Assembly (NCBI GenBank): GCA_947591605.1
Contig: CANQDF010000015.1
Span: forward strand, 1 to 54,233
Length of the DNA stretch: 54,233 bases
Direction: 5' to 3'
Origin: an uncultured Clostridia bacterium
GTDB taxonomy: Bacteria > Bacillota > Clostridia > Lachnospirales > CAG-274
A model generated the notes under the pieces. It had not been told where the DNA came from. It searched no databases and saw nothing but the letters and a program-made list of their open reading frames with translations. The stretch's first letter is position 1; the number at the start of each line of letters is the position of its first letter. The translations under genes and the position numbers were made by a program. Shown in pieces: positions 32,744 through 40,096 of the stretch.

Positions 32744-33244
32744 TTATTCTGCATCCGCCCAGCTGCGTGTGTGGAGCTCACCCTGTTTTAAAAGGTCTGC
32801 AAAGCCGTTTTGGCGCAATGCCTCATAAAGCACTACGGCAACGGAGTTTGACAGGTTGAGGCTCCTGTATTTTTCAAGCATAGGTATACGTATGCAGTTC
32901 TGCCTGTAATTTATAAGTATATCCTCGGGTATGCCGCTGCCCTCGCTGCCGAACATAATAAAATCGTCCTTGTCGTATCTGACATCGGTGTAGGTGTTAA
33001 GGGCCTTTGTGGTTGCCATATATATCCTTGCGCCGCTGTTTTTTGCGATAAAATCGTTAAAGCTGTCGTACAGGTGCACATCAAGGTCATACCAGTAATC
33101 CATACCCGCACGTTTAAGCGCTTTGTCGCTTATGATAAAGCCAAGCGGACGTATAAGGTGCAGGCTTGTACCCGTTGCGGCACAGGTACGCCCTATGTTG
33201 CCTGTGTTTTGCGGTATCTCGGGCTGATGTAAAACAATGTTCAT
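32744..33244 (-). CDS. trmL: tRNA (cytidine/uridine-34 2'-O)-methyltransferase
   Basis: Cytosolic SPOUT methyltransferase of 166 residues that methylates the wobble ribose of Leu tRNAs. The N-terminal MNIVLHQPEIPQNTGNIGRTCAATG and the knot motifs IMFGSEGSGIPEDIL and IPMLEKYRSLNLSNSVAVVLYEALRQ are all present, each near-canonical for TrmL. It appears to begin a transcript with the next two genes on the minus strand. Confidence 0.95.
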   Translation of the reverse strand: MNIVLHQPEIPQNTGNIGRTCAATGTSLHLIRPLGFIISDKALKRAGMDYWYDLDVHLYDSFNDFIAKNSGARIYMATTKALNTYTDVRYDKDDFIMFGSEGSGIPEDILINYRQNCIRIPMLEKYRSLNLSNSVAVVLYEALRQNGFADLLKQGELHTRSWADAE

Positions 33245-33322
33245 TTTATCTTTCCCTTTTTATTTATGATTAAACCTATTTTAACACATTTGCCATATAT
33301 ATACAAGCAATTTAATAAAAAA

Positions 33323-33346
33323 GTGGGAGGGCGATAGCCCTCCCAC
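33323..33346 (-). terminator. Terminator stem, distal copy with T-tract
   Basis: GTGGGAGGGC...GCCCTCCCAC, followed on the minus strand by TTTTTTTATT. It pairs with the similar stem at 33583-33607, on the other side of repeat copy 9. Confidence 0.8.
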
Positions 33347-33582
33347 TTGGGGGTGTTGTTTTGCAACACCCCTTGAATGAAATGCCAGCATTTCATTCAT
33401 TTTTTCACAATGAATAAAGAGCCTCGTGCCTCCCGATGGTCGGCGACTCGCTCTTTTCCTCGGACGGGCAAAGCTCGTCCTGCGGATTTTAGCCTGCGGC
33501 GCCTAAGTTACCTTAAAGTGCTTGCAAGTTTAAGTTCTTAAAAATTCATTTTTTAAATCTATTTTTATTTTTTTTACGGTCA
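33347..33582 (-). repeat. Interspersed hairpin repeat, copy 9 (236 bp)
   Basis: A minus-strand copy of exactly the same length as copy 4, between two near-identical terminator stems. Its hairpins differ from other copies on both arms: TGAATGAAATGC/GCATTTCATTCA instead of GCAGGAAATGC/GCATTTCCTGC, AAAGAGC/GCTCTTT, and an end hairpin GGGGTGTTG/CAACACCCC in place of GTGTCGA/TCGACAC. Confidence 0.88.
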
Positions 33583-33607
33583 GTATGGGAGGACGATCGC
33601 CTCCCAT
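33583..33607 (-). terminator. Terminator stem of the C39-like gene, proximal copy
   Basis: ATGGGAGGCGATCGTCCTCCCAT on the minus strand, 21 bases after the stop of the C39-like gene. It lacks its own T-tract; the T-tract sits behind the second copy 236 bases further on. Confidence 0.78.
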
Positions 33608-33627
33608 GATTAATAAAAAATATATAT

Positions 33628-34239
33628 CTACCGAGGTATAAGCGAAAGCCTTACTATGCCTCCCTTGCGTGCATAGCCGCTGTCCCACAGCTCATAGAGA
33701 TCCAAAAGGTAAAATGTGCCGTAGGTCACAAGCTTTACGATAAATTTATCGGCAAATTCCTCATATCCCGCCAGATAAAACCAGTGCCATACAAACGGCT
33801 CGATATTGGGGCTTTTGTGCTTAAGCACAAGCATGGGTACGGGCATATCCTCATCCAGTGAAGAACGCACCGCATCACGCAGAGGTTCATAGCCCTGCTC
33901 CGAGCTTATACACTCCATACCCACAGAGGTATCTCCCACGCTTTTAAGGTATCCCTCAAAGCCCTCCTCAAACAGCTCGAGCTTGTCTATACCGGATATC
34001 CTGGGGTAAAGAAAGGGGCGCATTTTTTCGGAAAAGGCAATATAGTCCTCCGATGTTACCGTTTTGCAGTCAAACGGGTACAAATGCTTAAGGTTAAACC
34101 TTAAAGCAAGGTATATACAAATGTCGCATGCCGTCACGGCGCCGCAGCCGCCCAGCTTCATCCATCTGCTTTTGAACATATCCTGATTCCAGCCTGTATA
34201 TTTACCGTCAATTATTATTTCGGCAAGTTCTTTTGTCAA
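33628..34239 (-). CDS. Cysteine-peptidase-like (C39-like) protein
   Basis: A 203-residue protein without a signal peptide. Cys32 in MKLGGCGAVTACDICIYLA and His152 in EPFVWHWFYLAGYE are placed as in C39-like papain-fold peptidases, and a following KFIVKLVTYGTFYLL could carry the third residue. Family assignment rests on these motifs only; it may be a peptidase or an inactive relative. The start is TTG 34239 behind GGAGGCG. It may be co-transcribed with the DUF305 gene 47 bases upstream. Confidence 0.6.
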   Translation of the reverse strand: MTKELAEIIIDGKYTGWNQDMFKSRWMKLGGCGAVTACDICIYLALRFNLKHLYPFDCKTVTSEDYIAFSEKMRPFLYPRISGIDKLELFEEGFEGYLKSVGDTSVGMECISSEQGYEPLRDAVRSSLDEDMPVPMLVLKHKSPNIEPFVWHWFYLAGYEEFADKFIVKLVTYGTFYLLDLYELWDSGYARKGGIVRLSLIPR

Positions 34240-34286
34240 TAGGATCGCCTCCGAAGGTTATGCCGCATACTCCGTAAGCAGCACAG

Positions 34287-34841
34287 TCATTCCTTATTGT
34301 ATTCTGCAAGAAGAGCCTCCATCTGCTCAATGCCCTTTAGCTGGGATATTATTATAGTATCGGCTATGGGCATAAGCGAGCCGCATATGGGAAACCTCAG
34401 CAGATTTATCGACATCCGCACCGCACCCTTGTGGTGAGGTATCATTTCGGTAATAAAATCATAGTTTACATTTTCAACTATGGGTGAGTTGTTCATATTT
34501 TTGAACATAACATCGGTTATAGACTTGTATGCGGAAAGATATTCCTTAATATCCTCATCCGAATCGGTTTTTTGCCTGCATCCCGGGTATACCGAGCGCA
34601 TATCGGCTATGCTTTTGGTCTGCTCCGTTATAATGCCCTCCGCTATTGAGCGCACAGCGGCATCATCGCTGTATTTTAAAATGTTTTCCGACATTTTTAT
34701 TGCTGCCTCGTGATGAGGTATCATTTGGTTTATAAAGGTTGCGGAGATACTGTTGCTCAGCTCGGCGTTATCCATGCCGTTTTCCATATCCGCAAGTATC
34801 TCCTCAAATGTATTTATATATTGCTGTACATTTTCGTCCAT
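34287..34841 (-). CDS. DUF305 (ferritin-like) protein
   Basis: A 184-residue all-alpha protein of the DUF305 family with two repeats, each holding a MIPHH motif (QMIPHHEAAIKMSENIL near 35-51 and EMIPHHKGAVRMSINLL near 131-147). The family folds as a ferritin-like four-helix bundle and its paired histidines suggest metal binding; function is unknown. No signal peptide is present here, unlike many DUF305 proteins. Start ATG 34841 is preceded by GGAGG. Confidence 0.85.
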   Translation of the reverse strand: MDENVQQYINTFEEILADMENGMDNAELSNSISATFINQMIPHHEAAIKMSENILKYSDDAAVRSIAEGIITEQTKSIADMRSVYPGCRQKTDSDEDIKEYLSAYKSITDVMFKNMNNSPIVENVNYDFITEMIPHHKGAVRMSINLLRFPICGSLMPIADTIIISQLKGIEQMEALLAEYNKE

Positions 34842-34904
34842 ATATATCCCTCCTCCGTATCATAATATGAAATATATGAGGAGGTGGTGAGGACAGTCTG
34901 CATC

Positions 34905-34926
34905 AAAGCTTTATAAATTTTGGCTT
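34905..34926 (-). repeat. Duplicated 3' end of the PHP gene
   Basis: These 22 bases match 35155-35176, the last codons of the PHP phosphatase gene, at 21 of 22 positions. The two copies flank repeat copy 10. Similarity extends, weakly, into AGACTGTC/AGATTGTC on the next side. Confidence 0.85.
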
Positions 34927-35154
34927 GACTGTCGAAAAAGTCCCTTTGGGACTTTTTCGAGAATAAGCAGAAGTATAAACAGCTCATTCCGGCGGGACTA
35001 AAAGTCCCTTGAAACTCGCTGTTTTCCTCGGGCGGGCAAAGCTCGCCCTGCGGATTTTAGCCTGCGGCGCTTAAGTTACCTTAAAGTGTTTGCGAGTTTA
35101 AGTTCATAAAAATTTATTTATTTAATCTTTTTTAGTTTTTAGACAATCTAAGTT
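34927..35154 (-). repeat. Interspersed hairpin repeat, copy 10 (228 bp)
   Basis: A minus-strand copy between the duplicated gene ends. It carries GCGCCGCAGGC, the GGGCGAGCTTTGCCCGCCC hairpin (G-C where others have A-T), AAACAGC...GCTGTTT around GGGACTTTTAGTCCC, and an end hairpin TCGAAAAAGTCCC/GGGACTTTTTCGA as in copy 7. Its plus-strand ends are GACTGTC and GACAATC. Confidence 0.88.
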
Positions 35155-35959
35155 AAAGCTTAATAAATTTTGGCTTTCTGTGTCTGAAAACGGTTATATG
35201 GCTGTAGCCTGCCTCAAAGAGCATATCGTATGCGCAGCCTATATGGTCGGCAACATCCTTGACAAAATGGGCGTCCGAGCCTATGGTGACTATCTCCCCG
35301 CCAAGCTGCTTATATCTGTTGAGTATGTCTATGGACGGATATACCGTATTTATGCCGTATCTGAAGCCCGATGTGTTTATCTCTATGCCTTTGCCGTTTT
35401 CTATAAGAGCTTTGAGCACAGCGTCTATTTTATCTGCATAATCCTCATATCTCAGAGTGTTGTCGTCATATGTGCCGTACCTGGATACAAAGTCAAGATG
35501 ACCGTAAACGCAGAAGTCCCTGCAGGCGCCGATATTTTTAAGCATTTCATCCCAATATGTATTGTATGCCTCGGTCTTTGTTTTGCCCGAGAAAAATTCA
35601 TTGCGGTCAAAGTACAGATCCTTTGTGCATACCGCATGTGATGAGCCTATGATAAAATCAAAGGGAAATTTTTGCGTTAAGGCGTTTATCTTATCTGCCC
35701 ATAGGCTTTCCAGCCCTATTTCCACGCCGAAGGTAACGGTTATATCATTTTTGTATTTTTCGGCAAGCTCGTATATAACGGGCATATATACCGCATAATC
35801 GGTAAAATCGTATCTCTCGTCAAAATCGACATGGTCGGTAAAGGCTATCTCGTCACAGCCCTTTTGTATTGCAGATAGTATCATTTCCTCCATCGGTGCA
35901 TCGCTGTCCGAGGAGTAGTTTGTGTGTATATGGCAGTCTGTAATGTACACAGTACTCAT
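35153..35959 (-). CDS. PHP-domain phosphatase (histidinol-phosphatase family)
   Basis: Cytosolic 268-residue enzyme of the HisK/HisJ type polymerase-and-histidinol-phosphatase (PHP) family. Metal-binding motifs are in order: DCHIHTNYSSDS (His10, His12), FTDHVDFD, GVEIGLE, SSHAV, YGHLDFVSRY and GSDAHFVKDV. It may hydrolyse histidinol phosphate or another phosphoester; no other his genes are near, so a gene name is not given. Its last bases and stop lie in the duplicated segment flanking repeat copy 10, so the C-terminal FIKL may have been rebuilt by that insertion. Confidence 0.88.
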   Translation of the reverse strand: MSTVYITDCHIHTNYSSDSDAPMEEMILSAIQKGCDEIAFTDHVDFDERYDFTDYAVYMPVIYELAEKYKNDITVTFGVEIGLESLWADKINALTQKFPFDFIIGSSHAVCTKDLYFDRNEFFSGKTKTEAYNTYWDEMLKNIGACRDFCVYGHLDFVSRYGTYDDNTLRYEDYADKIDAVLKALIENGKGIEINTSGFRYGINTVYPSIDILNRYKQLGGEIVTIGSDAHFVKDVADHIGCAYDMLFEAGYSHITVFRHRKPKFIKL

Positions 35960-36384
35960 TCCTTTCCGATGTACTTTTTATAGGACATACGCCCGCTGCA
36001 ATATTTATGAGCAGCAGGGTGCTGTATCCTATAAGATCATCTTTTATTATAGCATTGTCGGGAGTATATGCAAAGTACTGTTTATTGGACTTATATAAAA
36101 TAAACCTGTAAATTTGTTTTGCGGTATTTATTTGCTGTTTTTTGTATGATTGACCAAATTTTGCACCGTAAAATACCGTATTATAGTGCAGTATACTTAT
36201 TAATTTGCAGCTTTTTAAAGTTTTTGCCAAATTTATGGCAGTTTAATTTTATTTTTGTAAAGTTTAATGCTTGATTTTGTAAATTTAATCGTGTTATACT
36301 ACACAGTAATCGGAGTTTTAACACTGTAAATATTGTTGTAATAAAAGTCAGTAATGTATTTTACTCGGGAGGACAGTACAAAAT
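35960..36384. promoter_or_regulatory. A/T-rich intergenic region with promoter of the Na/Pi gene
   Basis: A 425-base gap between divergent genes. The only clear element is TTGATT (36271-36276), an 18-base spacer and TATACT (36295-36300), facing the Na/Pi cotransporter. The rest is A/T-rich with no repeat, frame or hairpin that I can support. Confidence 0.6.
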
Positions 36385-38031
36385 ATGGATTATGTGTCTA
36401 TGTTCACAGCGGTCTTGGGAGGCCTTGGCTTGTTTCTGTACGGTATGCACATCATGGCGTCCGGTTTGCAGAAATGTGCGGGCAACAAGCTTAAGCATAT
36501 ACTGGAAATGCTTACCCGCAATAAGTTTTTGGGCATAATACTGGGTGCTATAGTTACCGCTATCATACAGAGCTCATCTGCTACCACTGTAATGGTGGTG
36601 GGCTTTGTAAATGCAGGCATTATGGATCTTACACAGACCGTCGGCATAATTATGGGCGCCAATATCGGTACTACCATGACAAGCTGGCTGGTATCCTCTT
36701 TGGAATGGGCAAGCTTTCTCGACCCCGAGTTTTATGCGCCGATAGCCATAGCGGCAGGTGCTTTTATGCTGCTTTTCAGTAAAAAAAATACCACCTCTCT
36801 TTTAGGTGAAACCATAGCGGGCTTCGGACTGCTGTTTGTGGGCATTGCAATGATGAAGGAAGGGCTTGAACCTCTGCGTGGGCTGCCTGCCTTTGCCGAC
36901 GCCATGGCTACCTTTGGCACAAACCCTTTGCTTGGTGTGCTTGTGGGTGCTGTGGTCACGGCGCTTATACAAAGCTCGTCCGCCTCGGTGGCAATACTCC
37001 AGTCGCTTGCTCTTGCAGGCCTTGTGCGCTGGGATGCCGCAATATATATAGTAATGGGCGAAAATATCGGTACCTGTGCAACTGCCGTGCTGTCTAGTAT
37101 CGGCACCAACAAAAACGCAAAGGCTGCCGCATATATACATCTGCTCTTTAACGTTATAGGAGCGGTTATAATAAGTACGCTTGCAGCGCTGTTTTTTACC
37201 TTTATAAACCCTGCATTGGGCTCAAGGCATCTCAGCAGTGTGGATATAAGTTTACTGCATACAACGGTCAACCTTGCCACAATGTTTATGCTTTATCCTT
37301 TCGGCAATCAGCTTGTAAAGCTTGCAGAAAAGCTTACAAACCTTACGCCGTCTGCCGTAAACGAGGCAGAGCTTATACATCTTGACGACCGTGTGCTCAA
37401 AACCCCCGGTATCGCTATTGAAAACTGCGTAAAGGAGATCGTGCGCCTTGGTGAAATGGCAAGAGATAATCTCGAGCTTGCCACCAATACCATGAAAACG
37501 CAGGACAGCGCCGCCATGGACAGAGTGCTTGAAAGGGAGGAGGCGATCGACACCCTTACAAGCTCCATTACGTCTTATATGGTAAAGCTTTGTAATACCG
37601 ACCTTACCGAAAAGCAAAACAGAAATATAACATCGCTTTTCCATACGGTAATAGATATGGAGCGTATAGGCGACCACTGCGAGAATCTGGTGGAATTTAC
37701 CCAGTATATGAAGTCGGAAAATCTGCATTTTTCCGATAAGGCAAGGGATGAGCTTGACCACTTCTTTGATGAAACACTTAGGTGTGTTTCAAACTGCGTA
37801 AATGCGCTTTCCACTTACAGCACCGAGCTTGCCGAAAAGGTAATAAGCGAGGAGGAAAGGGTGGACATAATGGAGGAGAGGCTGCGCAGCGAGCATATTG
37901 AAAGGCTTGCCGCAGGCGAGTGCAACCCTACCGTGGGCGTTGTTTATCTGGATGTGCTCACTAACCTTGAAAGAGTATCGGACCATGCGCTTAATGTTGC
38001 ACAAATGGTTATCAAACATAACGAAACATGA
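36385..38031 (+). CDS. Na+/phosphate cotransporter with PhoU-like domain
   Basis: Membrane protein of 548 residues of the NptA/PNaS family. Two inverted repeats each carry the QSSS signature (IIQSSSATTVMVVGFVNAG near 53-71 and LIQSSSASVAILQSLALAG near 196-214), which forms the substrate site. Eight or nine helices are followed from about 340 by a cytosolic helical PhoU-like domain (ENCVKEIVRLGEMARDNLELA, DMERIGDHCENLVE, TNLERVSDHALNVAQMV). Phosphate import coupled to sodium, tuned by the PhoU-like part, is the family role. It has its own promoter and a bidirectional terminator. Confidence 0.92.
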   Translation: MDYVSMFTAVLGGLGLFLYGMHIMASGLQKCAGNKLKHILEMLTRNKFLGIILGAIVTAIIQSSSATTVMVVGFVNAGIMDLTQTVGIIMGANIGTTMTSWLVSSLEWASFLDPEFYAPIAIAAGAFMLLFSKKNTTSLLGETIAGFGLLFVGIAMMKEGLEPLRGLPAFADAMATFGTNPLLGVLVGAVVTALIQSSSASVAILQSLALAGLVRWDAAIYIVMGENIGTCATAVLSSIGTNKNAKAAAYIHLLFNVIGAVIISTLAALFFTFINPALGSRHLSSVDISLLHTTVNLATMFMLYPFGNQLVKLAEKLTNLTPSAVNEAELIHLDDRVLKTPGIAIENCVKEIVRLGEMARDNLELATNTMKTQDSAAMDRVLEREEAIDTLTSSITSYMVKLCNTDLTEKQNRNITSLFHTVIDMERIGDHCENLVEFTQYMKSENLHFSDKARDELDHFFDETLRCVSNCVNALSTYSTELAEKVISEEERVDIMEERLRSEHIERLAAGECNPTVGVVYLDVLTNLERVSDHALNVAQMVIKHNET

Positions 38032-38038
38032 TCAAAAA

Positions 38039-38064
38039 GGCTGTCCGCCGTAAGACGGACAGCC
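38039..38064. terminator. Bidirectional terminator
   Basis: GGCTGTCCG...CGGACAGCC with an eight-base loop. The plus strand continues GTATTTATTTTA and the minus strand TTTTTGATC, so it serves both the Na/Pi gene and the convergent gene at 38093. Confidence 0.88.
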
Positions 38065-38092
38065 GTATTTATTTTATGCGGTTTTGTATTTA

Positions 38093-39070
38093 TTATCTGC
38101 ATCCGCAGCCGTTACTGTTGCTGCCTGTTGTGCCGCAGCCGCAGTTATTGTTGCTGCAGCCGCAGTTATTGTTGCTGCAACCGCAGTTATTGTTGCTGCT
38201 GCCTGCCGTGTTGCATCCGCATCCGCAGCCGTTATTGTTGTTTGAATTGCTGTTGCTTACGGAAGCGGGAATGTTGGAGCTTATGCCTGCAAAAAACTCT
38301 GCCTTCTGTGGAGGAGCGAAAATATCCATAGGGAAGTCAAGGTTTTCAAAAAACTCACATGGGCTGAGAGCCGAAAGATCCTCGCACTCCTCGGGGATGC
38401 AGAAGCCCTTTGAGGAAACAAGCAGGTTTACAAGCCTGAAGAGCTTGATTATTGTGAAAAGGCCTATAGTTACGGCAACATCCTGTGCATTGCCCTCGGC
38501 GTCGCAGCAGCATCCGTATCTGAGCTCGGCTGCAAGAGCGATAGCCTTGGATTCCACAAAGATAAACGGATCGGCAGAAAGGTCGGAGCTGCCGCCGCCG
38601 GAACAGAACAAATCGGTCGAAATAAGGCTGTCTGTTGTGATCGAACCGAAAAGGGTCACCTTTTTGTTGTATACGCTGCTTGCGGGTACGCTGCAAAGCT
38701 CGTTTGCAAGCACATCTCTGAAGATGATATTGTAGTTGAACACATACTTGAGGTCAACATCCCAGTAGCCGTTCCTGAAAGGATTGGGCTCCTTGCTTAC
38801 AATAACAACGTTTGAAAGAGATAAATTGTCTATAGTTACGCTTGCGGCATTTGTAGGAGGAGTGATGATCTCACCCTCTTCAACGGTGCTGCCGCAGTAG
38901 GTCGTATACTGTGCAGCCCTTGCCGGACCTATAATATCAACGTCAAGACAGTCCTGCTGACGGCAGGAATCGTAAACCTTAAGGGCAATTATACATTCGT
39001 CCTTAAGACTGCCCGACTGTGTTTTAACGCCGCCTACGCAGCTGTTGTTTTCAAGCTCGAATAATCCCAT
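38093..39070 (-). CDS. Spore-surface-like protein with Asn/Gly/Cys heptapeptide tail
   Basis: A 325-residue protein without signal peptide. Residues 1-270 contain a predicted beta-rich domain with scattered cysteines (CRQQDCLDV, CGCDAEG-type pairs such as YGCCCDAEG). The last 50 residues are Asn, Gly, Cys and Ser, with repeats of the unit CGCSNNN; in DNA three 21-bp units run from 38138 to 38200. Cys-rich, repeat-bearing, leaderless proteins of this kind are typical of spore coat or exosporium crosslinking, which I infer but cannot prove. Start ATG 39070 follows AAGGAGG. Confidence 0.7.
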   Translation of the reverse strand: MGLFELENNSCVGGVKTQSGSLKDECIIALKVYDSCRQQDCLDVDIIGPARAAQYTTYCGSTVEEGEIITPPTNAASVTIDNLSLSNVVIVSKEPNPFRNGYWDVDLKYVFNYNIIFRDVLANELCSVPASSVYNKKVTLFGSITTDSLISTDLFCSGGGSSDLSADPFIFVESKAIALAAELRYGCCCDAEGNAQDVAVTIGLFTIIKLFRLVNLLVSSKGFCIPEECEDLSALSPCEFFENLDFPMDIFAPPQKAEFFAGISSNIPASVSNSNSNNNNGCGCGCNTAGSSNNNCGCSNNNCGCSNNNCGCGTTGSNSNGCGCR

Positions 39071-39261
39071 AATTAAAACCTCCTTAAAAGTTTTTTCTTC
39101 TCTCCGGAGAAGATACCCTTAGCAGCCCGATGTGGGCTGTTTTTATGTGCATAGGGGATCTCTCTACTGCATATTACGCACAATATTAAAAAATGTGCTT
39201 TCATTTGAATAATTTTATGTTATAATAGTTGTAGGCAAATAATTTAAACGAAAGGATCATG

Positions 39262-39299
39262 CGGGCACACAGCCGCTTTTTACAGTTTGTGCCCGTGTT
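39262..39299 (+). terminator. Terminator-like hairpin in the leader of the lipoprotein gene
   Basis: CGGGCACA...TGTGCCCG (8-bp stem, 39262-39295) followed by TGTTTT, 33 bases before the start codon. It may attenuate expression. Elsewhere in the 39071-39332 gap are AGCCCGATGTGGGCT followed by TTTTT (39127-39146) and a TATAAT at 39225-39230 without a good -35. Confidence 0.5.
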
Positions 39300-39332
39300 T
39301 TATGCGTATATGCGCATAAAAGGTAATTTATT

Positions 39333-39998
39333 ATGAAGTTTGGCAAATTTGTAAAAGCCGCTCTTGCGTGTGCAGTGTGTACGGCGCTTTTTATGCTTAC
39401 GGGCTGCAATGAGGAGGCAAAGGAGCAGATGATAGCCGATTCAAAGGCTTTTTGCGAGGATTTTAAAAATATGGATTTTGACGCCATGTATGCACTTACA
39501 CACGACGGCAACAAGTATTTCAACGATATTTATGTGCCCGATGCCGAGGGCAGCGAGGCGCTGTTTGAGGCTATGGCGGACAATCTGGAATATGAAATAG
39601 GCGAGTGTACCATAAAGGGCAAAAATGCAAGTGTCAGCGCATATGTAAGCAACATTGATATGAACATTATCATGAGCAATGTGCTTAACGAATACTTTGA
39701 GCTGTGTGAGGCAGACCCTGAAAATATAAACAATATAAAGCTTGACGACATAATTTATGACAAGGCATATGACCCCGTGGCGCAGCGCCGCAATGCCAAT
39801 ACCGTATTTAACTTTATAAAGCAGGACGGCAAGTGGGTCATGGAAAGCAATGTAATGATATATGATGATGTAACGGGCGGATATATGACATATTATTTTC
39901 AGGCAAACGTAGCGGCAAACTCGGCAATGAGCGGTGTGGAGGATGAGAGCGAAACGGCGTCCGAGGAGAGCGTAAGCACCGAGGAAGAGGAAAATTAA
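39333..39998 (+). CDS. Lipoprotein, unknown function
   Basis: A 221-residue exported lipoprotein. The signal MKFGKFVKAALACAVCTALF ends in the lipobox LTGCN (Cys near 25). The mature part looks like a cystatin/NTF2-like alpha-beta domain (AFCEDFKNMDFDAMYALTHDG; EYEIGECTIKGKNASVSAYV; FNFIKQDGKWVMESN), a layout of many small clostridial lipoproteins, with an acidic Ser/Glu-rich tail after about 200. The function is unknown. A terminator-like hairpin lies in its leader. It stands alone. Confidence 0.78.
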   Translation: MKFGKFVKAALACAVCTALFMLTGCNEEAKEQMIADSKAFCEDFKNMDFDAMYALTHDGNKYFNDIYVPDAEGSEALFEAMADNLEYEIGECTIKGKNASVSAYVSNIDMNIIMSNVLNEYFELCEADPENINNIKLDDIIYDKAYDPVAQRRNANTVFNFIKQDGKWVMESNVMIYDDVTGGYMTYYFQANVAANSAMSGVEDESETASEESVSTEEEEN

Positions 39999-40028
39999 CG
40001 CAAGGCTGCAAAATATTTGCCTTTGCTG

Positions 40029-40057
40029 TTGAAATAAAGCGCAAATATTGCTATAAT
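40029..40057 (+). promoter_or_regulatory. Promoter of the metY-like gene
   Basis: TTGAAA (40029-40034), 17-base spacer, perfect TATAAT (40052-40057), 40 bases before the start. No SAM riboswitch or T-box fits in the short leader. Confidence 0.8.
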
Positions 40058-40096
40058 CGTTTATAGACAAAAACGACTAAGGAAAGGAACAATACT

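Noticed and set aside
38028..38735. Plus-strand frame rich in Leu and Pro
   Set aside because: It is the antisense of the Asn/Gly/Cys repeat protein; its Leu-rich repeats come from the complementary strand of the 21-bp units.
40000..40096. SAM riboswitch or T-box upstream of the metY-like gene
   Set aside because: The leader after the TATAAT box is only about 35 bases, too short for either, and contains no matching motif.
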